Assembly (NCBI RefSeq): GCF_003268635.1
Contig: NZ_CP029639.1
Coordinates: forward strand, 4,723,501-4,787,500
Length of the DNA stretch: 64,000 nt
Source of the DNA: Paenibacillus sp. DCT19
GTDB taxonomy: Bacteria; Bacillota; Bacilli; Paenibacillales; Paenibacillaceae
Reading direction: 5' to 3'
The translations under genes were made by a program, and so were the position numbers. This document shows, in pieces, positions 51,740-60,285 of the stretch; the first letter of the stretch is position 1, and each line of letters opens with the position of its first letter. The notes below the pieces were generated by a model. The model did not search any database. It saw only the letters and a program-made list of their open reading frames with translations, and was not told the origin of the DNA.

Positions 51740-53785
51740 TTACTTGATGGACTTGCGCCAGTTGGAACGATACATCAAGTAGAGGAAGTATGGTGTACCA
51801 ATAAGCGCGATTAATATCCCTGATGGGATCTCCGTTGGTGCCATAACCGTTCTACCGATCGTGTCTGCCAATACCAACATAACCGCACCAACTAAAGCGG
51901 ACAAAAACATCGAGCGTCTTAACTTATGCCCAGTAAGTAACCGAACCATATGCGGTGCAATCAGACCGATAAAACCGACAGTACCTACACAGGCGACAGC
52001 ACCAGCTGCCAACAATACACCTGTTGCCATTGCCAGTAACCGTGTTCTGCGTACACCTAAGCCAAGTCCTGACGCACTATTATCATCGAATACTAATAAC
52101 TCGAATCTACGAGCCAGCCACCAGGCAACAGGTACGAGAATGACTAAAAATAGTCCAATGACTCTCACCTGTTCCCAGGTGCGTGCATACGTGCTTCCTG
52201 TCAGCCAAATATATCCGCTGCTTCCATAGACCGCGCCACGCACGATTAAAATCTGGATGCCTGCTCCAGCAATAGCGGACATCGCGATTCCTAGCAAAAC
52301 CACCGCAGAAGGATTTAATCCTTTCTTCCACGAAAGAGAGAACACGACGGTTGCGGCGATACTTGCACCGATAATTGCTGCGATAGGCAGCAGGAATGCC
52401 GGTAGACCTGGCCAGAGAATAATGACCATCATCGCTCCCAGACCTGCGCCTGAGGATACCCCAACGATGGAAGCATCCGCCAGTGGGTTGCGTACTGCCA
52501 TCTGGATCAATACACCGCTAATAGCCAGGGCAGCTCCAGCACCTGCAGCAACAAGAGTACGTGGAATACGCAACTGAATTATGCCAGAGAACAACCCATC
52601 CGAGGTGAATAGACTCGGTATTAGATCACCTAATGGAATACGCATACCACCAAACATCGTACTGACCAAAATCAGAAGTACCGTGGCGGCACTAAAGACA
52701 ACCGCCAATGGGCCAAAAGCCCAGCGGCGACGTGCACCCGTACTCATGGAGGTGGTCATGCCACCGCCATTCGCTGCTTTCATCCGGGTAAGCACCAGCC
52801 AGATTAACCATGGTGCCCCAATGATCGCCATCACAGCACCCGTTGGCAGCTCCATACTGGAGTTATGTACCATTTTGGCAAGTACATCCGCGCCGATGAG
52901 CAGTGCAGCACCCCATATGAACACACCTGGTAATAATAATCGACTGGAACGCACTCCACTTAATCGAACGAGATGGGGTGCAACCAATCCAACAAAACCA
53001 ATCGGCCCAATAACGCTGACGATTACGGCTGCCAGCAATACCGCGATGAGCAAACCACCCGCGCGAGCAAGCCCAACCTTCTGCCCTAATGAGGAAGCGG
53101 TTGATTCATCCAGCTCTAACATGTCCCACTGCCGAGATAACAACAGAGCAAGGATTGTAATGCCGACCACCCAAGGCCAAGCATAGGCAACACCACTCCA
53201 GTCATTTTGCACAAGTGTTCCGGAGCCCCAGAGGAATAATCCCTGTGTTTCCATGGAGAAGAAAATATGTAATGCACTTGTGAATGAACCAAGTACCATC
53301 GACACAATCATACCTGATAATGCAAGTCGAACCGGGGTTGAAGTTCTTCCGCCGCCCATGAAATAAGCTGCAAATGCAGCCACCAATCCACCTAAAGCAG
53401 CAAATAAGAAGGGCGATTGGCTCAGCAAGCTTGGAAATAGAATCGCTCCGAGCACTACAATAAAGTATGCTCCAGCATTAATACCTAGCGTATCCGATGC
53501 AGCCAGTGGGTTACGCGTAATCGTTTGCAGTAAAGCACCTGCTACAGCTAATGCTCCCCCAGCAAGAATACCAATAACGGTTCGAGGCATACGAAGATCC
53601 CAGATCATATTATGCTCTAGTGTATTCTGTCTACCAATCAGAGCATCGACAACAGTCTGCAATGGAATGGCTGCTTCCCCATAACAGAGGCTTACAAAAA
53701 AAAGCACGATGAGAGCGGTTAAACCGCCCCCATAGATGCTTATTGTGCGCCAGTTCACGGCTGGCTTAGCTTGAACCGAACTCAT
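51740..53785 (-). CDS. Double-length FecCD iron-siderophore permease (FhuB-like)
   Basis: A 681-residue permease made of two complete FecCD units in one chain, as in FhuB, so one polypeptide replaces a permease dimer. Unit 1 (about 10-335) has LRMPRTVIGILAGGALAVAGALLQTITRNPLAASDTLGINAGA and PIGFVGLVAPHLVR; unit 2 (about 345-675) has LRIPRTLVAAGAGAALAISGVLIQMAVRNPLADASIVGVSSGA and TVGFIGLIAPHMVR. Each unit supplies its own coupling-helix glycine motif. The start overlaps the stop of the binding-protein gene (ATGA). No ATPase gene follows, so an ATPase encoded elsewhere must energise it. A Fur box precedes the operon. Confidence 0.95.
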   Translation of the reverse strand: MSSVQAKPAVNWRTISIYGGGLTALIVLFFVSLCYGEAAIPLQTVVDALIGRQNTLEHNMIWDLRMPRTVIGILAGGALAVAGALLQTITRNPLAASDTLGINAGAYFIVVLGAILFPSLLSQSPFLFAALGGLVAAFAAYFMGGGRTSTPVRLALSGMIVSMVLGSFTSALHIFFSMETQGLFLWGSGTLVQNDWSGVAYAWPWVVGITILALLLSRQWDMLELDESTASSLGQKVGLARAGGLLIAVLLAAVIVSVIGPIGFVGLVAPHLVRLSGVRSSRLLLPGVFIWGAALLIGADVLAKMVHNSSMELPTGAVMAIIGAPWLIWLVLTRMKAANGGGMTTSMSTGARRRWAFGPLAVVFSAATVLLILVSTMFGGMRIPLGDLIPSLFTSDGLFSGIIQLRIPRTLVAAGAGAALAISGVLIQMAVRNPLADASIVGVSSGAGLGAMMVIILWPGLPAFLLPIAAIIGASIAATVVFSLSWKKGLNPSAVVLLGIAMSAIAGAGIQILIVRGAVYGSSGYIWLTGSTYARTWEQVRVIGLFLVILVPVAWWLARRFELLVFDDNSASGLGLGVRRTRLLAMATGVLLAAGAVACVGTVGFIGLIAPHMVRLLTGHKLRRSMFLSALVGAVMLVLADTIGRTVMAPTEIPSGILIALIGTPYFLYLMYRSNWRKSIK

Positions 53786-54786
53786 TGCGTAATCGCTCCA
53801 ACGACTCCATCAACGAGAACTTTGGATGAGATTGGCCCACCAAATGTCCATGTTGTGCTGTCCAATTGATATGTGCGTTTGTCTTTAACAAAGTTCAGTC
53901 CATTCCAAACGGAATTATCTTTCATTGCCGTACCAAACACGTCATCATCTGGCTGTGTGATATAAATAAAGTTGCTATCTTGTACGGCAGACAGGGATTC
54001 AATGCCTACTGTGGAGAATCCGTATCCTTCCAATTTGTCCGGCTGCCAGTCATTAATAAGTCCAATTTTGTCCAAAGTACCAATTACAACGGAGTTATCC
54101 GTAAACATACGCAAGCTTGCAGCGTTTTGGTAGGTAAATGCCTGTGTCAGTGCAAAGTGGAAGTCTGATTTACCCGCATCAGCCAGCTTTTGTTTCGCTT
54201 CTTCATAATGCTGATCAAGGTCAGCAAGAACTTCCTTCGCTTTATCCTCTTTTCCAAGTGCAGTTGCAATCGAATTGAAGATCTCTGTCATTTTGTCATA
54301 GTTATAACCATCGCCGTTGTATGGATCAAATTCAAGCGTTGGTGCAATTGCATTCAGTTGATCATAAACAGCATTATTATTATCAGCATTTGCAATGATT
54401 AGATCGGGTTTGAGGGCAGCAATGGCCTCCAAGTTTGGCTCACTGCGTGTTCCAATATCCGTCACACTATCGTCGAGAGCAGCTTCGGAAGTCACGTACA
54501 CTTTATAGTTAGCGTTGTCTGCGTTACCTACTGGCTGAACGCCCAGAGCAACCACATCTTCGGTATAAGTCCATTCCAATGTAACAACTCGTTCTGCAGG
54601 CTTGTCTAATTTAAGCTCACCACGATTATGCTTCACCGTTACAGGGCCTGCTGTCTCTTCAGTAGGGGCACTGCCCGAATCGGCTTCTTTGCTTGTATCA
54701 TTCGTAGTGCTAGTAGATTGACCACACCCTGCCAGCACAAGCGCGAATACTAGCATCAACAAAAGTCCGTTCAAACTCTTTTTCAT
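53782..54786 (-). CDS. Iron-siderophore (FecB-like) substrate-binding lipoprotein
   Basis: Binding lipoprotein of 334 residues, first gene of a two-gene import operon. Signal MKKSLNGLL with LVLAGC lipobox (Cys21), acidic/Ser linker to about 45, then KHNRGELKLDKPAERVVTLEW, ALGVQPVGNADN, ALKPDLIIANADN and a C-terminal DSTTWTFGGPISSKVLVDGV segment. This pattern resembles FecB-type ferric-citrate/hydroxamate binding proteins such as YfmC and YhfQ. GGGGAG precedes the ATG. A Fur box (14 of 15) lies 34 bp upstream, so the operon is iron-repressed. Confidence 0.93.
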   Translation of the reverse strand: MKKSLNGLLLMLVFALVLAGCGQSTSTTNDTSKEADSGSAPTEETAGPVTVKHNRGELKLDKPAERVVTLEWTYTEDVVALGVQPVGNADNANYKVYVTSEAALDDSVTDIGTRSEPNLEAIAALKPDLIIANADNNNAVYDQLNAIAPTLEFDPYNGDGYNYDKMTEIFNSIATALGKEDKAKEVLADLDQHYEEAKQKLADAGKSDFHFALTQAFTYQNAASLRMFTDNSVVIGTLDKIGLINDWQPDKLEGYGFSTVGIESLSAVQDSNFIYITQPDDDVFGTAMKDNSVWNGLNFVKDKRTYQLDSTTWTFGGPISSKVLVDGVVGAITQ

Positions 54787-54819
54787 ATTTCTTTTCTCCC
54801 CTATTTATATATATTTATA

Positions 54820-54834
54820 TGATAACAATTATCA
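54820..54834. promoter_or_regulatory. Fur box upstream of the FecB-like operon
   Basis: TGATAACAATTATCA differs from the Fur consensus TGATAATNATTATCA at one defined position; the following ATTATCA repeat may extend it. Confidence 0.8.
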
Positions 54835-54913
54835 TTATCACTATTGGATTATCCCCTACCTGTACTATTTTGTCAATGGGATTGCCATGTGTTTGGGGTG
54901 ATCTGAACAAAAA

Positions 54914-54941
54914 GAAAAAGGATCTGCTCTTGAGCTATCCT
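54914..54941 (-). terminator. Terminator of the CueP-like gene
   Basis: On the minus strand AGGAT pairs with ATCCT around CTC/GAG, followed by T5, 26 bp after the stop codon. Confidence 0.65.
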
Positions 54942-54966
54942 CTCTCCTTAGATATACAAGCATGTT

Positions 54967-55509
54967 TTAACTTAGCTGCATTGTTGTGATGCACGTATTA
55001 TCCTTTTCATATGTAGACAACTGAGTCTCCGCAACTTTTCCATTATGAACGACACGAATGAGATAGGTTCGATCTCTCGGCAGCCACATATCCATAAATC
55101 CGTTGGCACCTGACTTCATTACAGATTCCTTCATGAAGCTGTTACCCTCAGAATCATGAATCGTTACACTAAACTGCTCGTTGATCATTTCCCCCTGACA
55201 ACCGGTCAGGCTATGAATTTCACAGGGATGCGTCTGCGCCACATAAGGCGCAATGGACAGAAAGAAGTCATCCTGAGGCAAATCATAGGTTGTCGTGTGT
55301 TTATCTTGATCTGTGACTATTAATTGTTTAGCATCAATAGAGGCAGACACAGGCGACTCTTTACCCGTACTGATATCTTCAACCAATTTTCTAACATTGG
55401 TCGCATTCACTGTACCTGCCTCTTCCCTGCCAGTGTTGGTTGCAACTAGATAGGTTCCTAACACCATCACAACCACTATACTTGCCATGATCCACATTGT
55501 TTTTTTCAT
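54967..55509 (-). CDS. CueP-family metal-binding protein
   Basis: A 180-residue membrane-anchored or secreted protein: one N-terminal hydrophobic segment (about residues 5-23) and a beta-rich extracytoplasmic domain. The stretch TTTYDLPQDDFFLSIAPYV (about 91-109) and THPCEIHSLTGCQGE (about 112-126), with two Cys and a His, plus a C-terminal Cys (NTCITTMQL), correspond to the CueP family. In Salmonella CueP is a periplasmic copper-binding protein that supplies copper to superoxide dismutase. Here it sits between iron-uptake operons, with its own terminator. Copper binding is inferred from the family. Confidence 0.85.
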   Translation of the reverse strand: MKKTMWIMASIVVVMVLGTYLVATNTGREEAGTVNATNVRKLVEDISTGKESPVSASIDAKQLIVTDQDKHTTTYDLPQDDFFLSIAPYVAQTHPCEIHSLTGCQGEMINEQFSVTIHDSEGNSFMKESVMKSGANGFMDMWLPRDRTYLIRVVHNGKVAETQLSTYEKDNTCITTMQLS

Positions 55510-55641
55510 CTGGAGTCCATCTCCTCGTCCATTTTCATTAAGTATAATAGAGAATGGATTACCACGGACTTATACAGCAAGGATTTCACCAGATATTCAC
55601 ATATATGTATAACTCATCGCCTGAAAATTGATTATGTTAAT

Positions 55642-56091
55642 CTACATTCTGATCTCATATTCACAGTGCTCGTGTCCACTCACATTACATTTCGTTTCCT
55701 TCACGGTAACTCTACGCTGCATCATCTTCGTCAGTGCACCCTCAAGAATTGCTCCCTCAAGATCACAGACCAGTTTTTCTTCTTCCAGAGTTGGCAGCCC
55801 TTTGCAGAAACAGTCATCCACTGCAACAATCATCTTATGTTCCTCTTGGTGCAAAATCCTGGGAATGCCAATCCGTAAATCCTCAAACAGTTGCAGCAAC
55901 TCTTCAACCGTATGTACAGGGAGATTCTCTCCAATTTTACGCCCAATCGTTAATGTTGTGCTTCTGCCTCCCATCGGCAGCCCTTGGTTCAATCCAATTA
56001 AACGGATGGTACGAAACAGCTCGAGTGGTACCATGCTGCCTAGCTTGTCGCGATTTATTAGTTTCATATCGTCAAACGTATAATCCAACAT
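55642..56091 (-). CDS. V4R-domain protein
   Basis: Small protein of 149 residues with the 4-vinyl-reductase (V4R/hydrocarbon-binding) fold. ATG 56091 is chosen because GGGAGGTC lies 7 bp upstream; the frame is open 32 codons further without a ribosome site. The domain runs nearly full length: PLELFRTIRLIGLNQGLPMGGRSTTLTIGRKIGENL, LFEDLRIGIPRILHQEEHKMIVAVDDCFCKGLP, and the closing KCNVSGHEHCEYEI (C-x3-G-x3-C), typical of V4R. It probably senses a small hydrophobic ligand. No effector domain is fused. Confidence 0.82.
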   Translation of the reverse strand: MLDYTFDDMKLINRDKLGSMVPLELFRTIRLIGLNQGLPMGGRSTTLTIGRKIGENLPVHTVEELLQLFEDLRIGIPRILHQEEHKMIVAVDDCFCKGLPTLEEEKLVCDLEGAILEGALTKMMQRRVTVKETKCNVSGHEHCEYEIRM

Positions 56092-56236
56092 CGTTATGAC
56101 CTCCCAGTAATGATCTGTAGCTCTATACTGACAGAAGAGGCCATGCTCTGCCTTGATTTGAATCAATAATACATGCCAAGTCTTCAATAAAATCTAACCT
56201 ACGATTCGGTAATAAGATCAGCCAAATACGAATAAT

Positions 56237-56281
56237 AAAAAAACCTTACCAGCCGTCAAGAACATCTCGACGTTGGCAAGG
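56237..56281 (-). terminator. Terminator of the reductase gene
   Basis: On the minus strand CCTTGCCAACGTC pairs with GACGGCTGGTAAGG (wobbles allowed) and is followed by T7. Confidence 0.8.
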
Positions 56282-56348
56282 ATAATGGTTGGTCTTCATA
56301 TGTCTCCATAGATGTGATTATTCCATAATATCAGCTCGATCAGCCCGT

Positions 56349-57380
56349 CTACCTGTTGGAGAGAGCTTTATTTTTCTCATAGAACCGAACATTATGCGAG
56401 GATACCCCCGCCGTATGTGTAGCTGTCGGGTCCAGATAGTTGCTAGCACTGTTCACGGCAAGTACGGCATCGGTAAAAGCCCCGGCAATCAAGCGAACTT
56501 TACTTTGATAAGTAATAAAATCACCTGCTCCAAAGACACCAGGTATACTGGTACGCATGTTTGGATCAACGGTTACTCCGTAATCTTCCCGCTCGAGTCC
56601 CCACTGTACCAGGTTGCCAAAATCACGATCATAACCATGACTTACGACTACCTCATCCACTTCAATTTGTTTGATCTCCCCGCTCTCCATATGAGCAAGT
56701 TCAACACAATCAATTTTGTCCCCTGCACCGTATAGTCGAGAGATGCGGTACGGTGTCATCACTTGAGCAAAAGCTTTCATCTGGGCTACAGGTTCCTCAT
56801 GCCCCGCAAATTCATGGCGTCTGTGTACTACAATTACTTCCCCTGCCAAACCCATCATTTCGTTCGCCCAGTCAATCGCAGAATTGCCCCCACCAGAGAT
56901 TAGAACACGTTTCCCGGCGAATCTGGATAGATCCGTAATTGTATAATGAAGATTGGTGAGTTCATAGCGGTTGGCGCCCTCGATATCAAGTTTCTGGATC
57001 TGAGTCATGCCTCTACCAGCACATAGCAGAATTGTACGTGTATAGTGTTGCTCTCCCGTTTTGCTAGTAAGTACAAATACACCATCCTCACGTTTTTCCA
57101 TCCCCGCTATTTCCTGTCCAAACACAATCGTTGGATCAAACGTCTTCGCCTGTTTCTCCAAAGAATTAATCAATTGCTCGCACCGAACAGGCTCTACTCC
57201 GCCCACATCCCAAATCATCTTCTCTGGATATGTGCGCATAAATCCGCCTAGTTCCGCTTTAGCCTCTATAATTTTGGTGCGCATTGCTCGCATTCCACTA
57301 TAAAATGCGGCATACATTCCCGCTGGCCCACCACCGACAATAGTAACATCATAAATATCCACTAATTGCTGTTTTTTCAT
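56349..57380 (-). CDS. Ferredoxin/flavodoxin-NADP reductase-like flavoprotein (YcgT/YumC type)
   Basis: FAD-dependent pyridine-nucleotide oxidoreductase of 343 residues, thioredoxin-reductase fold without the redox-active CxxC. FAD site: DVTIVGGGPAGMYAAFYSGMRA (about 9-30) with EAKAELGGF; NADPH site: VLISGGGNSAIDWANEM (about 155-171); C-terminal GVFGAGDFITYQSKVRLIAGAFTDAVLAVN (about 280-309). This is the YumC/YcgT reductase group; B. subtilis YcgT is Fur-regulated. ATG 57380 lies one base after the preceding stop; an ATG nine codons upstream (57407) overlaps that gene. Downstream of a siderophore-binding protein, it probably reduces ferredoxin or ferric siderophore inside the cell. Confidence 0.88.
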   Translation of the reverse strand: MKKQQLVDIYDVTIVGGGPAGMYAAFYSGMRAMRTKIIEAKAELGGFMRTYPEKMIWDVGGVEPVRCEQLINSLEKQAKTFDPTIVFGQEIAGMEKREDGVFVLTSKTGEQHYTRTILLCAGRGMTQIQKLDIEGANRYELTNLHYTITDLSRFAGKRVLISGGGNSAIDWANEMMGLAGEVIVVHRRHEFAGHEEPVAQMKAFAQVMTPYRISRLYGAGDKIDCVELAHMESGEIKQIEVDEVVVSHGYDRDFGNLVQWGLEREDYGVTVDPNMRTSIPGVFGAGDFITYQSKVRLIAGAFTDAVLAVNSASNYLDPTATHTAGVSSHNVRFYEKNKALSNR

Positions 57381-57381
57381 C

Positions 57382-58361
57382 TTAAGGCACCAACTTTTCA
57401 ACCACATAATCCATCAGTTTGACGGAACCGATTGGCCCTACGCCTGATGTAAAATCACTCGTTTTCAGTGGGTACACACGATCATTTTTTACCGCATCCA
57501 GGTTCGTCCACACAATGCTTTCTTTCAAGTTTTCCATCGACTGCTTCGTATCATAGCCTTTCAAAGATCTGTCTTCTAAGAAAATATAGTCAGGATTCAT
57601 TTCACTGAGAAATTCGAGTGAGAATGGATTAAACCAGACATCCGAATCTTTGATAACCTCTGGGCTATTCAGTCCCAATGTATCATAGAAAAACACACTG
57701 CTATTGGCCGCTTTGGGACCCATGAAACGATAACGGTCACTTTCCACTCGAAGCACTAGAACCGTTTTGTCTCCGATGCCATTGGCAATTTTCTCTCTAG
57801 CCAGCTTCGCCTTCTCATCGAATTCGACTAATAACTGGTTGGCTTCCTCGGTCTTATTGAAGATCGCGGCCAGCTTCGGCATAGCCAGATTCATCTCATA
57901 GTTGGTATCCATAGCTAGCGTTGGCGCAATTTTTGATAGTTCATCATACACAGCTTGCTCCATCCCCGCACCCCTCATAATGATTAAATCCGGAGCTAGT
58001 CCAAGCAGTTGTTCATAGTTAAATTGATATTGCTCAGATTGCACCATCTGCACGCCATGTTCCTCAAAATAAGGTGCTCGATAGTCTGGCTCTATCTCTG
58101 GTACAAAGACCACCATCTGTGGGTAACACCCATTTCAATTAAAAACTCAGCATAAATGGAATCAAGCACAAGCATATTTTTAGGCTCAGTCGGAATGGTT
58201 ACTTCTCCAAACTGATCCTGAATAACTTTGGTTGTACTTACCTCTGTTTCTTCTCCCACCGTTGCAGTCTCATCCGTAGTTCCATTGGAACACGCGGCTA
58301 ATATCAAACTTAATACCACCAGCAAAACGCCAAACCTCAAATTCTTCAATCCTGGTAACAT
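57382..58361 (-). pseudogene. Siderophore-binding lipoprotein broken by one frameshift
   Basis: The start (MLPGLKNLRF, core, LILAAC lipobox, Cys24) and the beginning of the binding fold (FGEVTIPTEPKNMLVL, EMGVT) lie in one frame. The rest (MVVFVPEIEPDYRAPYF, LGLAPDLIIMRGAG, DVWFNPFSLEFL, NDRVYPLKTSDFTSG) lies in another. At 58121-58123 GGG on the plus strand (CCC on the coding strand) one more C would restore a frame of about 326 codons, reading V-T-P-Q-M-V-V. So there is a 1-nt deletion, real or from sequencing. A double Fur box precedes it and a reductase follows directly. Its C-terminal parts resemble the binding domain of the AraC regulator downstream in the cluster. Confidence 0.88.
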
Positions 58362-58381
58362 GATGTACTCGCCCCTTATAT

Positions 58382-58402
58382 TGATAATGATTATTATTAT
58401 CA
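58382..58402. promoter_or_regulatory. Overlapping double Fur box
   Basis: TGATAATGATTATTA (58382-58396) and TGATTATTATTATCA (58388-58402) each differ from the Fur consensus at one base and overlap by six-base register, giving a 21-bp extended operator 21 bp before the binding-protein start. Confidence 0.85.
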
Positions 58403-58458
58403 GATGTTATCAAATAAGAAGCGGCTCTTCCATAGTGAATCGTGCGTATCCGAATGGA

Positions 58459-60084
58459 TTATTGTGCTCCAGCGTGATCAATATTCGTCAACTTCTCCAT
58501 GATCTGATGCAATATCTGAGTATGCCCGATGAGTCCATATCCATCCACCCACAAGCGAGTATCCACGTAAAATACCCGATTATTCCTCACAGCCTTTAAT
58601 CCATTCCATGCCGGAGTACTCGTTAAATAATTCATGCTCTCTTCCGCATTGAAATGTTCCATGACACGTTTCTCCACAAACAGAATATCCGGATCAGCCA
58701 TTTTCAATTGTTCGATTGAGCAAGGATTGAACCAGGCTTCTCCAGCCTGCAAGGAGTCTGGAAGAGTTAAACCAAGCTGCTGGTAGAGTAATCTGGACAC
58801 CCCGTGCGAATAACCTCCTAAATAGCGATATCCAAATGGTTCCACACGCAATACCATAACTTTCGCAGAAGCTTGGATAGTTTCTTGCAATTGCTGCCGT
58901 GCCGAACTCACTGAATCTTTCATCCGCATATGAATGGCAGCAGCTTCCTCTTGTTTATGAAAAATAGCTGCTAACTGCTGTAGTAGAATCTCGGCATCCA
59001 TTTTCAGTCCCGTAATTAGTGGTGCAATTGTGCGCAGGCTCTGCTTCAATTCATCCGCCCACACATTGCCAATAATCATCTCTGGCTGCTCTTGTTGGAT
59101 TAGTTCCACATTCAATTCATATTGAGAAGTTGGCAATATACGTATACCGTGAGATACAAAAAGTTCATGCTGATCGGGTGGTACTAGCAGCGGTACGACG
59201 ACAACGGCATATGGTATTATGCCTATTCCGATGAGTACTTCGGCACAGAGTGGGGAAAGACATACAATTTTACGTTCTGATAAGGTTGTGATATAACTTC
59301 GAGGAGACGTGCCAGCAAATTGTTTGAATCTACGACTGAAATAGTGGGCATCCTCATAGCCTACCTTTTTGGCTATATTCTGTGATGTTTCGGTGGTTAA
59401 TATCAGTTCTTCCTGAGCTCGATACATTCGGTAATGCGTCAGATAATCTAGCGGTGGCTTACCATAACGTTCGCTGAACTTGCGGGAATAATGCCATGGA
59501 CTTAGTCCTGCAATCTGAGCCAATTGATTGCGGGTAATATTCTCATCATAATGACTAGTCATATGAGCAATGGAACGAAGAAGCCCCTGTTCAACGGTCT
59601 GCTCTTCGCTTGGCTGGTTCTCATATACAACATTTAGCAGTTCGTGTATGAGGAGCTGTTTGCTTACCCATCGCGCATGCTTCGCGGACGATCCTGCATT
59701 CATGTGCTGACTGATTCTCGCCAAGTCTCCAGCCATTAACTGTACAGATTGGTAAGAGAGACTTGTAGGAGTTTTCCAATCAAAAGTAGCCATACGCCCC
59801 TCATCATGTATGATGAAATAGGTATTGAACTCCACAAGCCATCCCGCCAGATCCATATTTCCACCATCTACAACTTCAATTACCGAATCTTGTTGTAATG
59901 CAATCAGTTGTCCGTAGGACACATGAACCTTCTGACCGCTGATACTCCAAGTGGCTTTGCCATCAACAATAAGAATGAACGCATGATGATGAAAATAATG
60001 CAGTTCACCTGTTGCAATCCATTTGTCCGTTAGTGGTTTAGTAGAATGCCATTCCGCAATCCACCCCTGTTCTGCTGGATTCAT
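58459..60084 (-). CDS. AraC-family regulator with C-terminal siderophore-binding domain (second Btr-like)
   Basis: A 541-residue regulator of the same design as the one at 25.6 kb: cupin-like N-terminal domain (about 1-160, FHHHAFILIVDGKATWSISGQ), AraC double HTH (about 178-275; RNQLAQIAGLSPWHYSRKFSERYG and IAKKVGYEDAHYFSRRFKQFAGTSP) and a binding domain without signal peptide (about 278-541; CLSPLCAEVLIGIGIIPYAVV, EAWFNPCSIEQLKMADPDILFVEKR). The W-F-N-P motif recurs in the adjacent frameshifted lipoprotein (VWFNPFS), so both probably bind the same ligand. No clear ribosome site precedes ATG 60084. Likely activator of the neighbouring uptake genes. Confidence 0.88.
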   Translation of the reverse strand: MNPAEQGWIAEWHSTKPLTDKWIATGELHYFHHHAFILIVDGKATWSISGQKVHVSYGQLIALQQDSVIEVVDGGNMDLAGWLVEFNTYFIIHDEGRMATFDWKTPTSLSYQSVQLMAGDLARISQHMNAGSSAKHARWVSKQLLIHELLNVVYENQPSEEQTVEQGLLRSIAHMTSHYDENITRNQLAQIAGLSPWHYSRKFSERYGKPPLDYLTHYRMYRAQEELILTTETSQNIAKKVGYEDAHYFSRRFKQFAGTSPRSYITTLSERKIVCLSPLCAEVLIGIGIIPYAVVVVPLLVPPDQHELFVSHGIRILPTSQYELNVELIQQEQPEMIIGNVWADELKQSLRTIAPLITGLKMDAEILLQQLAAIFHKQEEAAAIHMRMKDSVSSARQQLQETIQASAKVMVLRVEPFGYRYLGGYSHGVSRLLYQQLGLTLPDSLQAGEAWFNPCSIEQLKMADPDILFVEKRVMEHFNAEESMNYLTSTPAWNGLKAVRNNRVFYVDTRLWVDGYGLIGHTQILHQIMEKLTNIDHAGAQ

Positions 60085-60229
60085 AACGAGTGCAGGGCAT
60101 ATACGCCCATATTATTCTTTATGTACTGCATCTTGACTATTAACTTGTTAATACTGTTCATTACGCCTCTCCTTTATCGCACAACCTTAGCAATCTCGAA
60201 ATTTAGCTCATTGAATCACAGTATACATG

Positions 60230-60258
60230 AAAACCCCACACCATGTCGGCGCGGGGTT
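60230..60258 (-). terminator. Terminator of the PTS locus
   Basis: AACCCC and GGGGTT arms with inner GC pairs; on the minus strand TTTTC follows. Confidence 0.6.
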
Positions 60259-60285
60259 ATACAATCCTATGGGTACTACTATAAA

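Noticed and set aside
57382..58116. Separate secreted-protein gene starting at 58116
   Set aside because: It lacks a signal and ribosome site and continues the binding fold of the upstream frame; a 1-nt loss explains it.
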